Source: Micromonospora luteifusca (GTDB lineage Bacteria; Actinomycetota; Actinomycetes; Mycobacteriales; Micromonosporaceae). Taken from it: DNA of 64,000 bases. The notes under the pieces are model-generated. The model saw only the letters and a list, made by a program, of their open reading frames with translations. It was not told the origin of the DNA and searched no databases. A program made the translations under genes and the position numbers. The stretch's first letter is position 1; every line of letters begins with the position of its first letter. The stretch lies in contig NZ_JAFBBP010000001.1 of the NCBI RefSeq assembly GCF_016907275.1, positions 186,001 through 250,000 on the forward strand. The letters run 5' to 3'. Positions 25,505-34,012 of this stretch are shown piece by piece.

Positions 25505-26032
25505 TCAGGTCACGTCCTCGTCGTCCTCGTCGAGCAGGCCCTGCTCATCGAGGTACGCGAACCACTGGTCGTCTGCGGGGGTCAGCTCGGCATAGCCCGG
25601 GCCGAGCAGGTAGTAGTCCACGAAGGATCCGAGGTCGGGGGCGAGTTCCTCGAACGCGTCGGACATGAACCACTCGGTGCCGTTTGGTGGGAAGTACCAG
25701 ATGGCACCCGTGCCACGGTCCATGAAGATCGGCTCGTCGCTGCGGGTGCCGACCACCAGCCAGCCCGCCCGGTCCTCCGGGATGGACGAGAAGTCCGGCG
25801 CGTAGTCGAGGTGGTACTGCATGCCGGCCAGGGTCGACGTGGACGCCAGCTCGACCCGACCGCCGCGCAGCCCGTCGGCTGCCAGCAGCAGATCCCGCAG
25901 GTCGGCCGGGAGACCCACCGGTACGGCATCGATGGCGGCGCCCTCACCGAACTCGGCCCACGCCAGGCTCGCCGGTTGATCGGCCAGGTCCGCCCGCAAC
26001 TCCTCGATGAGCTGCCGCAGCTCGGGGATCAA
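25505..26032 (-). CDS. SMI1/KNR4 (SUKH)-like protein
   Basis: About 175 residues with an SMI1/KNR4-type pattern: VPVGLPADLRDLLLAADGLR, a middle stretch holding DEPIFMDRGTGAIWYFPPNG, and an acidic C-terminus ending DEDDEDVT. The start is TTG at 26032, chosen because AGAGGTGG lies six bases upstream; no ATG or GTG fits. Bacterial members serve as immunity proteins for contact toxins or as housekeeping scaffolds. No toxin gene is beside it, so an immunity role is not supported here. Confidence 0.68.
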   Translation of the reverse strand: MIPELRQLIEELRADLADQPASLAWAEFGEGAAIDAVPVGLPADLRDLLLAADGLRGGRVELASTSTLAGMQYHLDYAPDFSSIPEDRAGWLVVGTRSDEPIFMDRGTGAIWYFPPNGTEWFMSDAFEELAPDLGSFVDYYLLGPGYAELTPADDQWFAYLDEQGLLDEDDEDVT

Positions 26033-26141
26033 TGCACCACCTCTGTTCGGATCAGGTCCCGTCCGGCATGCCGAGGTCCACCCCGCAGGCCCGCGAACCC
26101 GTGCGCGTGTTGGTTCTACCACGCACCGGTGCGCGGGACCG

Positions 26142-26579
26142 TCACCTCGCCGAATCGGCCAGCCTGGCCGCCACCACGAGGTCGTTGAGCTGAGCCGTCC
26201 CACCGGACTGCTCGGGCAGCCGGGTGTCCTGCTGCGCCTGGTCGAGCCGCGACGCCAACTCGGCGAGGTCACGGTCCAGGACGGAGCCGGCGACGAGGTC
26301 GTCCAGCCCGCCGTGTTCGGCGGCCCGCTTCGCCGCGATCAGGTCGGCCAGGTATGCCGGTGCCGGTTCGGCGTCGAGCAGGCTCGGCAGGTGCGCCAGG
26401 ATCCGACCGCTACGCATCAGGTGGACACCGGTGAGCAGCGCCCGGGAGGCGTACAGCAGTGGTTTGAGCTCGCCACTCGTGCCGAAGAGCCGTCGCTGGG
26501 TGGCGGCGAAGCCGCGGTAGTGGTGAGCGTGGTGGCGGGTCAGGACCAGCGGCGCGACGTCGACCAACGCCGCGTGCAC
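26142..26579 (-). pseudogene. Truncated COG3541-type (RlaP/YcgL-like) nucleotidyltransferase, C-terminal half only
   Basis: About 145 codons match the helical C-terminal half of COG3541 nucleotidyltransferases: HHAHHYRGFAATQRRLFG, then GELKPLLYASRALLTGVHLM, LIAAKRAAEHGGLDDL. The N-terminal polymerase-beta domain with the GS-DxD site, about 110 residues, is missing because the MOSC gene occupies that place. The first in-frame start, GTG at 26579, has no proper ribosome binding site. It is probably a decayed gene left by a deletion, although a short regulatory product cannot be excluded. Confidence 0.7.
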
Positions 26580-26587
26580 CGCACTGC

Positions 26588-27058
26588 TCAGCTCACGACG
26601 GCGTCGATCGGGCCAACGCGCAGGGTGCCGTCGTTGAGTGGCGTGCAGCGGATGCCGCCGGTGGTGCGCAGCGCCTTCCACGTTCCCGGGCCGACGGTGA
26701 CGTCCATCCAGGCGCAGGGCCGGGCCGCCCGGTTGACCCGCAGGCTGACCGGGCCGTCGCCGGAGTCCAGGACCAGCACCTTGCCGATCAGCTCGTCCAC
26801 GGCGATCCCCGTGGTCAGGATGTTGCGCCGGACCTCGGCCAGGCCGATGCCGGCCGGTAGGGACTCCTGCGCGATGATCGTGACGCTCGCGTCGCGGTGC
26901 GCCTGCTGGCCGAAGTACCGGTCGCCGACGATGCCCAGGCCGGCCCGGATCTGGATCACGTCGACCAGCTCACCGGGCGGGGCCGGTGCCGGGCCGTCGG
27001 CGGGCCGGCCCAGGAAGCGGTGCACGGGCGAGGCCAGCAACTCGATGATCTCCGGCAT
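26588..27058 (-). CDS. MOSC domain protein
   Basis: A 156-residue protein with a single MOSC (molybdenum cofactor sulfurase C-terminal-like) domain: IRAGLGIVGDRYFGQQAHRD, ITIIAQESLP-like IIAQESLPAGIG, and an RRNILTTGIAVDELIG segment typical of small MOSC proteins. ATG at 27058. These are sulfur-carrier or molybdopterin-linked enzymes, often acting with N-hydroxylated compounds; the substrate is unknown. The usual conserved Cys of the YiiM/MOSC group appears in RPCAWMD. Confidence 0.85.
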   Translation of the reverse strand: MPEIIELLASPVHRFLGRPADGPAPAPPGELVDVIQIRAGLGIVGDRYFGQQAHRDASVTIIAQESLPAGIGLAEVRRNILTTGIAVDELIGKVLVLDSGDGPVSLRVNRAARPCAWMDVTVGPGTWKALRTTGGIRCTPLNDGTLRVGPIDAVVS

Positions 27059-27159
27059 GGCAGGGATTCTACGAACCAGACGGCGCCCTCCGGGCCAGGT
27101 CGACGGATGACTCGGTGGGGACGGCGGCACGAACACCGCCGTCCCCACCGCGACACGGC

Positions 27160-29265
27160 TCAGGCCGGCGTGCCGGTGACGGTCAGGTTCCGTACCCGGC
27201 CGACGTTGTCGAAGGAGCCGAAGCCCACCCGACCCGAGCCGAACGTGGTGTCCTCCGCGGTCAACAGCGGGTCCCGGTGCCCGTCGACGTAGACCGCGAT
27301 CTCGCCGGTGGCCGGCAGGTGCACCACCCGGACGTCGTGCCACCCGGCATCGGTGATGGCCGGGTTGGCGCCGCGGGACCGGCCGTTCCACTGGTGGTCG
27401 ATCCGCTCCCGGTCGGCGTTGTCGACCTTGAAGATGCCGTTGTGCGGATAGATCGTGTTGTCGGTGGAGAGGTGGGCGTAGTAGAACTCGGTGTCCGAAC
27501 GCCAGCCGAACACGATGATCACATCACGGTTGGTGACCTCCACCGGTGTGTCGAGGCGTACCTGAGCGTCGACCTGCACCGACGACCACGCCGGGCCGGC
27601 GGTCAGCGTGGCGTACTCGAAGGGCCGGCGCGGGCCCGGCCGGCTCTCCCCGGCCTCGGCGAGGATGACCTGGTCGCGGGTGAACTGCCACTTGGCCGGC
27701 GTCACCGGCGTCCAGTTGGCGGCCCCGGCGGTGCGTCGCAGGGTCGTGTGCCCGACATCGCCGCTGGCGAACTCCCTGGTCCCGGTCACCTTCCAGATCT
27801 TCCCATTGGCCTTCGCGACGACGTAGAGCTCACCGGCGGCGTCCGTGCCGAAGCGCAGGTCCACCCGGTTGGGGTCGCCGGGCGCGCCCGGCGCGGAGAG
27901 GTCGCGCATCCGGACCGGGGTGCCGGCCGCGTCGAACAGCGCGAGCTGGTGGATCGTGGCCAGGTCCCGGTCGCGGCGCATCTCGTTCGCTTCGGTGTAG
28001 AGCACCCGGCCGTCGACCAGATCACCGAAGACGTACTTGCCGCGCAGCGCGGGCAGCGCACGCCCCCGGTAGACGAACCCGCCGGCCACCGCGACGCCGA
28101 CGTCGTCGGTGCAGTTCCAGCCCGCGGCCGGATCATGGTCGTACGCGGCGACCGGGTACGTGTAGCCGTACCGGTCGTCGTCGGCGGGCAGCGGGAACAG
28201 CCGGTCACAGGGGTTCGTGGCCGCCCTGTCGAAGACGAAGGATCCCTCGCGCTCGCTCCAGCCGAAGTTGTCGCCGGCGCGGACCTCGTAGATCGCCTCG
28301 ACGGCGTGCTCACCGATGTGCCCCAGGTACATCCGGCCGGTTGCCCGGTCCCAGCTGAACCGGTGCGGGTCCCGGAAGCCCACGGCGTAGATCTCGCCGA
28401 GCGCGCCGGTCCGGCCGACGAACGGGTTGCGGGGCGGGATGCCGTATCGCCCGTTCGCGGAGTTGGTGCCCCGGGGGTCGATCCGCAGCAGCTTGCCGTG
28501 CGGCAGGCCCAGATTCTGCGGATCGGTGTTGCGGGCGCCCTGACCGCCGTCACCGACCGCGAGGTACAGCAGGCCGTAGTCGGCGTCGTGGCGCTTGGCC
28601 GTGGGGTTGAAGTTGATCTCCTGGATGCCGTGCACCTGGCCGCCGAACCCGATGCGCAGCACCTCGCGACGGGTGCCGGCGAACGTGGCGGCGGCCGGGT
28701 CGGTCGCCGTCCACTCGGTGATGACGCCGTGGTAGATCGCGTTCGGCTGGGCGTAGTCCGGCGGCGTGTTCGTCGCCGCCGAGGCCAGCTCGGTGTGGAT
28801 GGTGTAGAACCGGCCGTTGGCACCGAACTCCGGGTGGAAGGCGACGTACCCGAAGCCCTGGCCGAGGCCACGGCCGGAGAAGAACTTCGGTGCGAACGTC
28901 GCCGCCACGTCGAGGTAGACGTGCGGTACGCCGTCCTCGACCAGGTAGAGGTTGCCGTTCAGGTCGGGCACCGCGCGTCGGCCGGAGCCGTCGGGCAACT
29001 CCATGATGGTGTTGATCCGCGCGGTACGCATGAGTCGCGCATCGGTCGGAGCCGGAGTGGGTTGCGACTGCGGAAGACTGGTGTACTCGCTGAGGACCAG
29101 CCCGAGCCGGGACTGGATCGGCATCTCGGCGATCGGGTCGTAGACCGCGTCGGCGGCCCGGGCGGGTGTGGCGACCAGGGTGGACAGGACCAGCGCGAGG
29201 GCGGCGAGTCCGGCCGTCAGCGCGGATCGGCGGACTCCGCCGGCGCGGCGGTGGAGGTTGAGCAC
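27160..29265 (-). CDS. Secreted sugar dehydrogenase (GSDH-type propeller) with C-terminal LamG/DUF1080-like domain
   Basis: A 701-residue secreted protein. A signal peptide (about 1-40, ending ATPARA) precedes a PQQ-dependent glucose/sorbosone dehydrogenase-like propeller (about 55-490; GQGFGYVAFHPEFGANGRFY, GRKLLRIDPRG-like GKLLRIDPRGT, FGWSEREGSFVF) and a C-terminal concanavalin-like sandwich (about 510-701; YYAHLSTDNTIY, HDVRVVHLPATGEIAVYVDG). GTG at 29265 follows AAGGAG. It is co-directional with the LamG gene 37 bp upstream, so both are probably controlled by the divergent LacI regulator. Role: oxidation or binding of an extracellular sugar or polysaccharide. Confidence 0.82.
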   Translation of the reverse strand: MLNLHRRAGGVRRSALTAGLAALALVLSTLVATPARAADAVYDPIAEMPIQSRLGLVLSEYTSLPQSQPTPAPTDARLMRTARINTIMELPDGSGRRAVPDLNGNLYLVEDGVPHVYLDVAATFAPKFFSGRGLGQGFGYVAFHPEFGANGRFYTIHTELASAATNTPPDYAQPNAIYHGVITEWTATDPAAATFAGTRREVLRIGFGGQVHGIQEINFNPTAKRHDADYGLLYLAVGDGGQGARNTDPQNLGLPHGKLLRIDPRGTNSANGRYGIPPRNPFVGRTGALGEIYAVGFRDPHRFSWDRATGRMYLGHIGEHAVEAIYEVRAGDNFGWSEREGSFVFDRAATNPCDRLFPLPADDDRYGYTYPVAAYDHDPAAGWNCTDDVGVAVAGGFVYRGRALPALRGKYVFGDLVDGRVLYTEANEMRRDRDLATIHQLALFDAAGTPVRMRDLSAPGAPGDPNRVDLRFGTDAAGELYVVAKANGKIWKVTGTREFASGDVGHTTLRRTAGAANWTPVTPAKWQFTRDQVILAEAGESRPGPRRPFEYATLTAGPAWSSVQVDAQVRLDTPVEVTNRDVIIVFGWRSDTEFYYAHLSTDNTIYPHNGIFKVDNADRERIDHQWNGRSRGANPAITDAGWHDVRVVHLPATGEIAVYVDGHRDPLLTAEDTTFGSGRVGFGSFDNVGRVRNLTVTGTPA

Positions 29266-29302
29266 GCGTGTCTCCTTCTCGGTGGGACGGTGCCGAGGGT
29301 GG

Positions 29303-30250
29303 TCAGCGGGCCAGGTGGCGGTACTGCCTCCGGACGTCGGTCGCGGAGACCACACTGTCGAGGAACATCAGGCCGTCCATGCGGCAGTCACACGGGTTGC
29401 GCTCCAGCGTGTCCTGGGGAAAGCTCCCGCCGATCTTGATGCCCCGAGGGTCGGAGGCCGTGGTCACATGCGGGCCAGGCCCGGACACCAGCCAGGGGTC
29501 GTCGGTGCGGGTGTAGAAGCCGTCCACCGGTTCGCCGTCGCGGTAGAGGGCGAGGGCCCCGGTGCCGAAGTCGAAGGTGGCGGCGAGATGCACCCACTCC
29601 CCCACCGGCAGCAGCTCCCGCCAGTCCTGGTTCGCGGCGAAGGTCTGGGAGTTGCCACCGTCGAGGCGTCGGCCGAGCGCGACGAGACGCAGCTCCCCGT
29701 CGACGTCGATCAGCTCCAGCAGAGCGCGGACGCCGTGGCCGTCGGAGTCGCCGGTCAACACGCCGGCCAGCCCGATCGCGTTGTACCGGTCGTTCGGGTC
29801 GGAGGTGGTGGAGTTGGGCAGCGGGCTGTCCATGTTCAGCTTGAACCAGCCCATCACGGTGGTGCCAACGGTGGCGCTGAAGGGGCGCAGCGTCCGCACT
29901 CCGCTGGCCGACCAGGTGCCGGCCTTCCAGTCGTCGTTGCCCGCCACCGCCGGGTCGACCTGCCGCGTCCGCACCGCGTTGCGGCTGCCCCGGTACGCGT
30001 GGTCCGCCACCCGCATGGCGGCCCCGCCGTTGATCAGCTCGATCTCGGTGCCGGAGCGGCCCTGGTCGCGTTCCAGCGCGGGGTCGCCGGGCACCGGATG
30101 GTCGAAGTCGTACGCGGCGACCAGGTGCGCTCGCAGGGCCGGGTGGACGTCGTGGGAGATGCTGCGATCCGCCTGCGCCGGCGGCGCCGCGGCGCCGGTC
30201 AGCGCGCCGACCGCCAGAAGGGAGACGGCGACTCGTCGAGCCCTGGACAT
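29303..30250 (-). CDS. Secreted LamG-domain protein
   Basis: A 315-residue protein with a signal peptide (about 1-27) and a concanavalin A-like/LamG domain (LVAAYDFDHPVPGDPALERD, then SATVGTTVMGWFKLN, VGEWVHLAATFDFGTGALAL and FYTRTDDPWLVSG). Two Cys (PCDCRMD) lie near the C-terminus. It likely binds a glycan or forms part of the extracellular complex with the dehydrogenase encoded 37 bp downstream. GTGAGGTGAACG precedes the ATG. It is the first gene after the divergent LacI-type operator. Confidence 0.82.
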   Translation of the reverse strand: MSRARRVAVSLLAVGALTGAAAPPAQADRSISHDVHPALRAHLVAAYDFDHPVPGDPALERDQGRSGTEIELINGGAAMRVADHAYRGSRNAVRTRQVDPAVAGNDDWKAGTWSASGVRTLRPFSATVGTTVMGWFKLNMDSPLPNSTTSDPNDRYNAIGLAGVLTGDSDGHGVRALLELIDVDGELRLVALGRRLDGGNSQTFAANQDWRELLPVGEWVHLAATFDFGTGALALYRDGEPVDGFYTRTDDPWLVSGPGPHVTTASDPRGIKIGGSFPQDTLERNPCDCRMDGLMFLDSVVSATDVRRQYRHLAR

Positions 30251-30288
30251 GGGCGTTCACCTCACTTCGCGGCATGCCGGTGCCGGTC

Positions 30289-30316
30289 ACGTAAGCGCTT
30301 ACGTAAGCGCTTACGT
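30289..30316. promoter_or_regulatory. Tandem overlapping LacI-type operator
   Basis: Two identical 16-bp palindromes ACGTAAGCGCTTACGT overlap by four bases (30289-30304 and 30301-30316), with centres 12 bp apart. They lie between the divergent LacI gene and the LamG-dehydrogenase operon. The AAGCGCTT core is classic for LacI-family repressors; overlapping sites suggest one or two dimers covering the promoter of both units. Confidence 0.9.
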
Positions 30317-30383
30317 ACCCTAGGCTTCGATGAACGCCACTGGCAATAGATCGGGTGGCATGGATGCTTTCAGGGGGTCGCGG

Positions 30384-31418
30384 ATGCCCAGGGCCAACCA
30401 GCGGCCGCGCCTCGTGGACGTGGCCGAACACGCCGCCGTCTCGCTGGCGACCGCATCCCGCGCCCTCGCCGGCCGCGAGGGAGTCAGCGCCGAGGTGGCC
30501 GACCGGATCCGGCAGATCGCACGCGAGCTGGGATACGTCGCCAACCCGTACGCCCGCACCCTGGCCGGCGGGGCCAGCTCCACCGTGGGCCTGATCGTCC
30601 ACCAGGTCGACGACCCGTACTTCTCCGAGATCGCCGCCGGAGTCATCCAGCTCGCCGCCGAACAGGGGCTGCTGGTGCAGATCTGCCAGTCCGGACGCGA
30701 CCCCGGCTACGAGCTGCAACAGCTGCGCCACCTGATCGCCCAGCGGGTCGGCATCGTGCTGATCAGCGGTTCAGGCTACGACGACCCACGGATGGAGGCT
30801 GCGGCCCGCGCCGAACTCGCCGCGTTTCAGGACCACGGCGGACGCGCCGCGGCCATCGGACGGCACGCGCTCGGCATCGACGCGGTCCTGCCCGACAACG
30901 AGGCCGGCGGTTTCGCACTCGCCCAACACCTGATGGATCTCGGTCACCGGCGGATCGCGGTCGCCGCGGGCAGCGCCGGCCTCACCACGGTCGCCGATCG
31001 GCTGGCCGGTGTGTCGTCGGCCCTGCGGCAACGCGGGCGGTCCCTCGCCGACCTCACCGTCGTGCACAGCGACTTCACCCGCGGCGGCGGGCGTGCGGCC
31101 ACCGAGCAGATCCTCAACGAGCATCCGGAGACGACAGCGATCATCGCGCTCAACGACGCGATGGCCACGGGTGTGCTGTCGACGCTGCGGTCCCGCAGCG
31201 TGCCGGTGCCCACGCGGATGTCCGTCGTCGGCTTCGACGACGTCTCCGTGGCGGCCGACCTGGCGCCCAGCCTCACCACCATCCGCCTGCCGATGACCGA
31301 GATGGGCCGCACGGCGCTCACCCTCGCCCTCAAACCACGCGCGATACGCCCCCGCCGCCGACCCACGGGGCACCTGCTGGTCGTCCGCGACTCGACCGGG
31401 CCCGCACCGAAGACCTGA
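30384..31418 (+). CDS. LacI-family transcriptional regulator
   Basis: A 344-residue LacI-family repressor. Residues 12-60 are the helix-turn-helix (RLVDVAEHAAVSLATASRAL, then VSAEVADRIRQIARELGYVA), followed by the hinge and a periplasmic-binding-protein-like sensor domain (GLIVHQVDDPYFSEIAAGVI, RIAVAAGSAGLTTVADRLAG, VVGFDDVSVAADLAPSLTTI). Length is normal. ATG at 30384 is chosen because AGGGGG lies 8 bp upstream; in-frame ATGs at 30330 and 30360 lack one. It is divergent from, and very probably represses, the LamG-sugar dehydrogenase operon. The inducer is unknown. Confidence 0.92.
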   Translation: MPRANQRPRLVDVAEHAAVSLATASRALAGREGVSAEVADRIRQIARELGYVANPYARTLAGGASSTVGLIVHQVDDPYFSEIAAGVIQLAAEQGLLVQICQSGRDPGYELQQLRHLIAQRVGIVLISGSGYDDPRMEAAARAELAAFQDHGGRAAAIGRHALGIDAVLPDNEAGGFALAQHLMDLGHRRIAVAAGSAGLTTVADRLAGVSSALRQRGRSLADLTVVHSDFTRGGGRAATEQILNEHPETTAIIALNDAMATGVLSTLRSRSVPVPTRMSVVGFDDVSVAADLAPSLTTIRLPMTEMGRTALTLALKPRAIRPRRRPTGHLLVVRDSTGPAPKT

Positions 31419-31502
31419 CCGGCAGTGGCAATGCCACTTCGCGAGGGCGCTACTTCTGGCACGGTCGAGGGAGTCCCGCCCCGTGACTGGTCAGGAGAGG
31501 TC

Positions 31503-32378
31503 ATGGCCGAGCCCGCTGTACGGCACCGGACGGTCGAGGTCGACGGCATCACGATCTTCTACCGGGAGGCCGGCGCCGCCGACGCACCGGTGGTGCTGCT
31601 GCCGCACGGCTACCCGTCGTCGTCGTTCCAGTTCCGCCACCTGTTGCCCGCGCTGGCCGACCGGTGGCGTGCCATCGCACCGGACTATCCCGGATTCGGC
31701 TACAGCGACCTGCCCGACCCCGGCCGATACGCGTACACCTTCGACGCCCACGCCGACCTGCTCCAGCGCTTCGTCGAGACGCTGGAGCTGACCCGCTACG
31801 TGATCTACCTACAGGACTACGGCAGCCAGTTCGGGTTGCGACTGGCCATGGCCGCGCCGCAGCGGGTCGCCGGTCTCGTCATCCAGAACGGGGACATCTA
31901 CCCCGACCACCACGGGCCCAAGTACGAGCCCTTGAAACGGTTCTGGCGCAACCCGACCGACGAGGGCCGGAAGCAACTGGCCGCCGCGATCAACGAGGAG
32001 GGCTTTCGGCGCGAGTTCCTGGGTGAACTGCCGGACCGGCTGACCGACCGGGTGAGCCCCGACCTGTGGAAGCTCTCCGGTGCGCTGGTTACGGATCCAC
32101 GACGGCGCGACGCCTGGCTCCGACTCCTCGCCGACCAGGGCACCACCGTCGCGTGGTTCCCCCGCCAGCAGGAGTACCTGCGTACCCACCAGCCGCCCAC
32201 GCTGATCGTGTGGGGACCGCACGACGGCTACATGCCCGAGAGCGCGGCCCGGGCGTACCTGCGGGACCTGCCCGACGCCGAGATGCACCTGCTCGACGGC
32301 GGGCACTGGCTGCTCGAGACGCACCTCCACCAGGTCGTCCCGCTGATCCGCGGCTTCCTCGCCCGGGTCCGGCCCTGA
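31503..32378 (+). CDS. Alpha/beta hydrolase, epoxide hydrolase/haloalkane dehalogenase-like
   Basis: A 291-residue cytoplasmic hydrolase. The oxyanion motif HGYP lies at residues about 35-38, the nucleophile elbow carries Asp rather than Ser (LQDYGSQFG, Asp105), an acid is in GPHDGY, and the base His is in GGHWLLE. An Asp nucleophile is the mark of epoxide hydrolases and haloalkane dehalogenases. ATG at 31503 follows GGAGAGG. The substrate is unknown. It starts a co-directional group with a small membrane protein and an O-methyltransferase. Confidence 0.8.
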   Translation: MAEPAVRHRTVEVDGITIFYREAGAADAPVVLLPHGYPSSSFQFRHLLPALADRWRAIAPDYPGFGYSDLPDPGRYAYTFDAHADLLQRFVETLELTRYVIYLQDYGSQFGLRLAMAAPQRVAGLVIQNGDIYPDHHGPKYEPLKRFWRNPTDEGRKQLAAAINEEGFRREFLGELPDRLTDRVSPDLWKLSGALVTDPRRRDAWLRLLADQGTTVAWFPRQQEYLRTHQPPTLIVWGPHDGYMPESAARAYLRDLPDAEMHLLDGGHWLLETHLHQVVPLIRGFLARVRP

Positions 32379-32488
32379 CCGATCACCCGCAGATCGGCCG
32401 GGGCAACAGTCCTTTCGGGAACTCGACGGCCCGGATCTGGGTGCCGGTGCTCATTCCGCTCGTGCGCCAGCCGGGGCATGATCGCCGG

Positions 32489-32881
32489 ATGACGGCGACG
32501 AAGGGTACGCGCGCTCTGTTCGGTGGCGTTTTTCTGACGGCGGCAACGGTCGGGTCATGGTTGCTCTGGCTGGGTCGGGACACCGAGTACACGGTCGATG
32601 CCCAGACCGGCGCGACCAGCGGGCCGTACGAGCCGTGGCAGGTGGTCGGCCTCGTGCTGACGCTCGTGGTGCTCGCCGCGCTCGCCGGTACGCGACTCAG
32701 CCCGTGGTTGGTGGCGCCGGTGATGACGGTGGCCTTCACGGCGGTCTGGACGTGGCAGGCCGCCTCCCGCGACGACAGCGGGCTGTGGGCCGTCGGGGCG
32801 ATCCTGGTGCTGCTCGGGATGGCGGTGGGCAGCACGCTGGTGAGCGTCTCGGCGCGGCGGTTGAGCCGACGTCGCCCATAG
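32489..32881 (+). CDS. Small hypothetical membrane protein
   Basis: A 130-residue protein with four predicted membrane helices (ALFGGVFLTAATVGSWLLW, WQVVGLVLTLVVLAALAG, APVMTVAFTAVWTWQAA, LWAVGAILVLLGMAVGS). The loop between the first two is acidic and carries TEYTVDAQTGATSGPYE. No family is recognised with certainty. ATG at 32489. It follows the alpha/beta hydrolase by about 110 bp. Confidence 0.72.
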   Translation: MTATKGTRALFGGVFLTAATVGSWLLWLGRDTEYTVDAQTGATSGPYEPWQVVGLVLTLVVLAALAGTRLSPWLVAPVMTVAFTAVWTWQAASRDDSGLWAVGAILVLLGMAVGSTLVSVSARRLSRRRP

Positions 32882-32913
32882 TGGAGGGACGCGTTTTGTG
32901 ATCTCATGGCGCG

Positions 32914-33930
32914 ATGACCAACCCGACTCCCCTCATGCGCCTGGTGGCCGGTGTGTGGGGGTTCAAGACCCTCGCGGTCGGCGTCGAGCTCGGCCTGTTC
33001 ACCCGGTTGGCCGGCGGGCGGACGATGACAGTCGACCAGGCCGCCGCCGAGTTCGGGCTGCCCGACCGGCCCGCTGACCTGTTGCTGGCCGCCAGTGCCT
33101 CGCTCGGCCTGTTGGAGAAGGCCGGCGACGGCTACCGCAATTCCGAGTTGGCCGAGCAGTTCCTGGTCGAGGGCCGCCCGTACTACTTCGGTGCCCAGGT
33201 GCGCTACTCGGACCAGCGCACCTACCTGCCCTGGCACCGCATCGGCGAGGCCCTGCGCACCGATCGGCCGTTGACCTGGGACCCGGAGTCCCAGCAGTCG
33301 ATGTTCGACACCTCCGACCCGGAGATGCTGGCCCAGTTCTGGGATGCGATGTTCTCCACCTCCAGCTTCACCGCCGCAGCACTGGCCGACGCGTACGACT
33401 TCTCCGGGCACAGCCGCCTGCTCGACGTGGGCGGCGGCGCGGGGGCGTTCCCGATCGAGTTCTGCCGACGCCTGCCTGAGCTGCGGGCGACCGTCCTGGA
33501 CCTGCCGCACGTCTGCGTACGGGCGCGGGAGCGAATCGCGGAGGCGGGCCTGACCGGGCGGATCGGCACGGTCGCCGGGGACTTCCTCGCCGACCCGGCA
33601 CTGCCCGGTGGGCATGACGTCATCCTGCTCAGCATGATCCTGCACGACTGGGACGAGCCGACGAACCGGGCGCTGCTCGCCCGGTGTCACGCGGCGCTGC
33701 CGTCCGGTGGGGCGATCGTCGTCTGTGAGCTGCTGCTCAACGACGAACGCACCGGGCCGCCCGAGGCGGCCCTGATGGGCATGAACATGCTGGTCGAGAC
33801 CGAAGGCGGCCGAAATTACTCGGGTGCCGAATACGGGGCTTGGCTGACCGACGCCGGCTTCGTCGACGTCCGAACGGTGCCGTTCGACGCTCCGGGAGCC
33901 AACGGCGCGGTGGTGGCCCGCCGGCCCTGA
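32914..33930 (+). CDS. Family 2 O-methyltransferase (acetylserotonin O-methyltransferase-like)
   Basis: A 338-residue O-methyltransferase. An N-terminal dimerisation domain (ALVTVGVELGLF-like ELGLFTRLAGGRTMTVDQAA) precedes SAM motif LLDVGGGAGAFPIEFCRR near residue 172, GDFLADPALPGGHDV and LHDWDEPTNRALLARCHAAL, followed by EGGRNYSGAEYGAWLTDAGF. These are typical of antibiotic and phenolic O-methyltransferases; the acceptor is unknown. Length is normal. It is the last gene of the co-directional group and ends at a strong terminator. Confidence 0.88.
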   Translation: MTNPTPLMRLVAGVWGFKTLAVGVELGLFTRLAGGRTMTVDQAAAEFGLPDRPADLLLAASASLGLLEKAGDGYRNSELAEQFLVEGRPYYFGAQVRYSDQRTYLPWHRIGEALRTDRPLTWDPESQQSMFDTSDPEMLAQFWDAMFSTSSFTAAALADAYDFSGHSRLLDVGGGAGAFPIEFCRRLPELRATVLDLPHVCVRARERIAEAGLTGRIGTVAGDFLADPALPGGHDVILLSMILHDWDEPTNRALLARCHAALPSGGAIVVCELLLNDERTGPPEAALMGMNMLVETEGGRNYSGAEYGAWLTDAGFVDVRTVPFDAPGANGAVVARRP

Positions 33931-33937
33931 CGGCCGA

Positions 33938-33968
33938 CGACACCCGGCCCGGGAAGGGCCGGGTGTCG
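33938..33968 (+). terminator. Terminator after the O-methyltransferase
   Basis: A 13-bp stem CGACACCCGGCCC / GGGCCGGGTGTCG with a GGGAA loop lies 7 bp past the stop, between two convergent genes, so it may act in both directions. Confidence 0.78.
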
Positions 33969-34012
33969 CAGCGTCCTCGCGACGCTGGCGTCCGAACGGC
34001 TACCGGTACGGG

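Noticed and set aside
25505..26032. Immunity protein of a contact toxin
   Set aside because: SMI1-like proteins can be immunity proteins, but no toxin or secretion gene is adjacent.
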